Origin: CAZOIA01 sp964579675
GTDB taxonomy: Bacteria > Planctomycetota > Phycisphaerae > UBA1845 > PWPN01
Assembly: GCA_964579675.1 (NCBI GenBank)
Contig: CAZOIA010000005.1
Span: 1-63,986, forward strand
DNA length: 63,986 bases
Direction: 5' to 3'
This document shows, piece by piece, positions 63,336 to 63,986 of this stretch. Position numbers and translations under genes: made by a program. Within the stretch, counting starts at the first letter, position 1; every line of letters starts with the position of its first letter. The notes below the pieces were generated by a model, which had not been told where the DNA came from, did not search any database, and saw nothing but the letters and a program-made list of their open reading frames with translations.

Positions 63336-63986
63336 CCATCACGAAAGCCGAATCACGCGATTCGGTCCTATCCATTCATCAGTTGTCAGCGTAAGACAAA
63401 GAATAGGTGAGCGACTGATATGCCACGCTGCTCCAACTTCCCTGCGCTTCTCCCTACCTCTGTCCTTTCGCTCCTCGCTCTCTCCCGTCAGGTGCTCGCA
63501 ACCCATGTACGCATGCTACCGCGAGACGAAGCTACGCCGCCCAGCGGGGTGCCGCAACTGGCGATTCCAGAGTCCATGGTACCCCATCCGGCGCCTAGCC
63601 GCAAGAACGATTCCGCGTTTTCTGGCAAAAATCGGCAGAAAACCCGCCTCCGCGGCTTGGGCCCGGTCAAGGCCATTGCGGACCGCGCTGCGGCCCCAGG
63701 CCTGCCTCCGCGGCGAGCGACTCGGCGGGGCACGGGCTGCGTTTGGGATAACCAAGCGGGCTATTCCGGGACTATGCGCCCGGAAATGGGGCGCAAAGGC
63801 CCATTCGCCAGCCCCCGCGACGGTAGCGGACCATACGCACTAATCGGTTTTGAAGCAAAAATGGACCACTGATACAGTCCTAGCGCAGGGAAGGACGAAG
63901 CGTGAGACGGGTGCGTGACAGTTCCGGCGGGAACCTTCGGGCGGAGAAGGGGACGGCACCTCGCTTTTCCGAACCCCGACCGTCAG
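63336..63986. other. Terminal intergenic region
   Basis: A 650-base stretch without a recognisable gene. A palindrome TTCCGGG-N8-CCCGGAA lies at 63764-63785. Longer open frames have no start signals or protein-like composition. A gene may begin beyond the window. Confidence 0.4.

Noticed and set aside
63420..63872. 150-codon open frame near the window end
   Set aside because: No ribosome site, biased Arg/Pro/Ser composition, and no recognisable motif; treated as intergenic.

Overview
The window is high-GC bacterial DNA that looks like Planctomycetota, most likely a Phycisphaerae-type lineage. Evidence: PEP-CTERM proteins, very long secreted proteins, a C-terminal dockerin-like 'GDFDGDGDVDQEDFG' cassette on two secreted proteins, fragments of REP-associated transposases, many zinc-ribbon and PQQ/TPR proteins, and scattered carbohydrate-active enzymes rather than Sus-type loci. 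The taxonomic call is inference. No rRNA, tRNA, CRISPR array, prophage or intact transposase was found.

Layout. 0.1-12.4 kb: a secreted cell-wall amidase with Ig-like domains; a TIR-bounded repeat; a Tat-exported beta-propeller glycosidase; a pectate-lyase-like protein beside a carbohydrate-protein remnant; a CocE-type hydrolase; a ceramidase-like protein; a BACON/dockerin-like protein. 12.5-17.2 kb: three decayed RAYT elements among a lipoprotein, a hypothetical protein and an NPCBM-GH36 alpha-galactosidase whose start codon lies inside one element's end. 17.2-22 kb: prfA, hisA, an SMP-30-like protein and a lone MoxR ATPase. 22-36 kb: a ribose-type permease and binding protein, an orphan BREX PglX-like methyltransferase, mtnP, a giant PQQ/TPR protein and a FlgI-like HEAT lipoprotein. 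35.5-41.3 kb: repeat-rich DNA, a 41-residue membrane protein, a B12/radical SAM protein, a fused double PEP-CTERM protein and vapBC. 41.3-46.5 kb: an ABC sugar importer (binding protein and two permeases) with a GH130 phosphorylase. 46.5-63.3 kb: a large exported protein, a DppF-type ATPase, a multi-ribbon DUF2007-like protein, a putative glycosidase, a DSP phosphatase, a PL1-GH28-like fusion, two near-identical lipoproteins from a tandem duplication, a DUF4838 protein and a PEP-CTERM protein.

How the genes work together. The dominant theme is extracellular plant or algal glycan use: pectin (PL1, GH28-like, pectate-lyase-like), alpha-galactosides (GH36), beta-mannosides (GH130 plus its importer), and other glycans through the GH43/32-like, DUF4838 and putative GH proteins. 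Both ABC importers lack an ATPase gene in the window.

The most unusual signals are four genes with an SD-less start 6-7 nt after a -10 box (predicted leaderless transcripts), a transposon end supplying a glycosidase start codon, a fused pair of PEP-CTERM proteins, a gene-conversion tract in duplicated lipoproteins, a FlgI-HEAT lipoprotein, and an orphan PglX-like methyltransferase with an altered SAM motif. All positions and motifs were read by eye; family names rest on remembered motifs, not searches.
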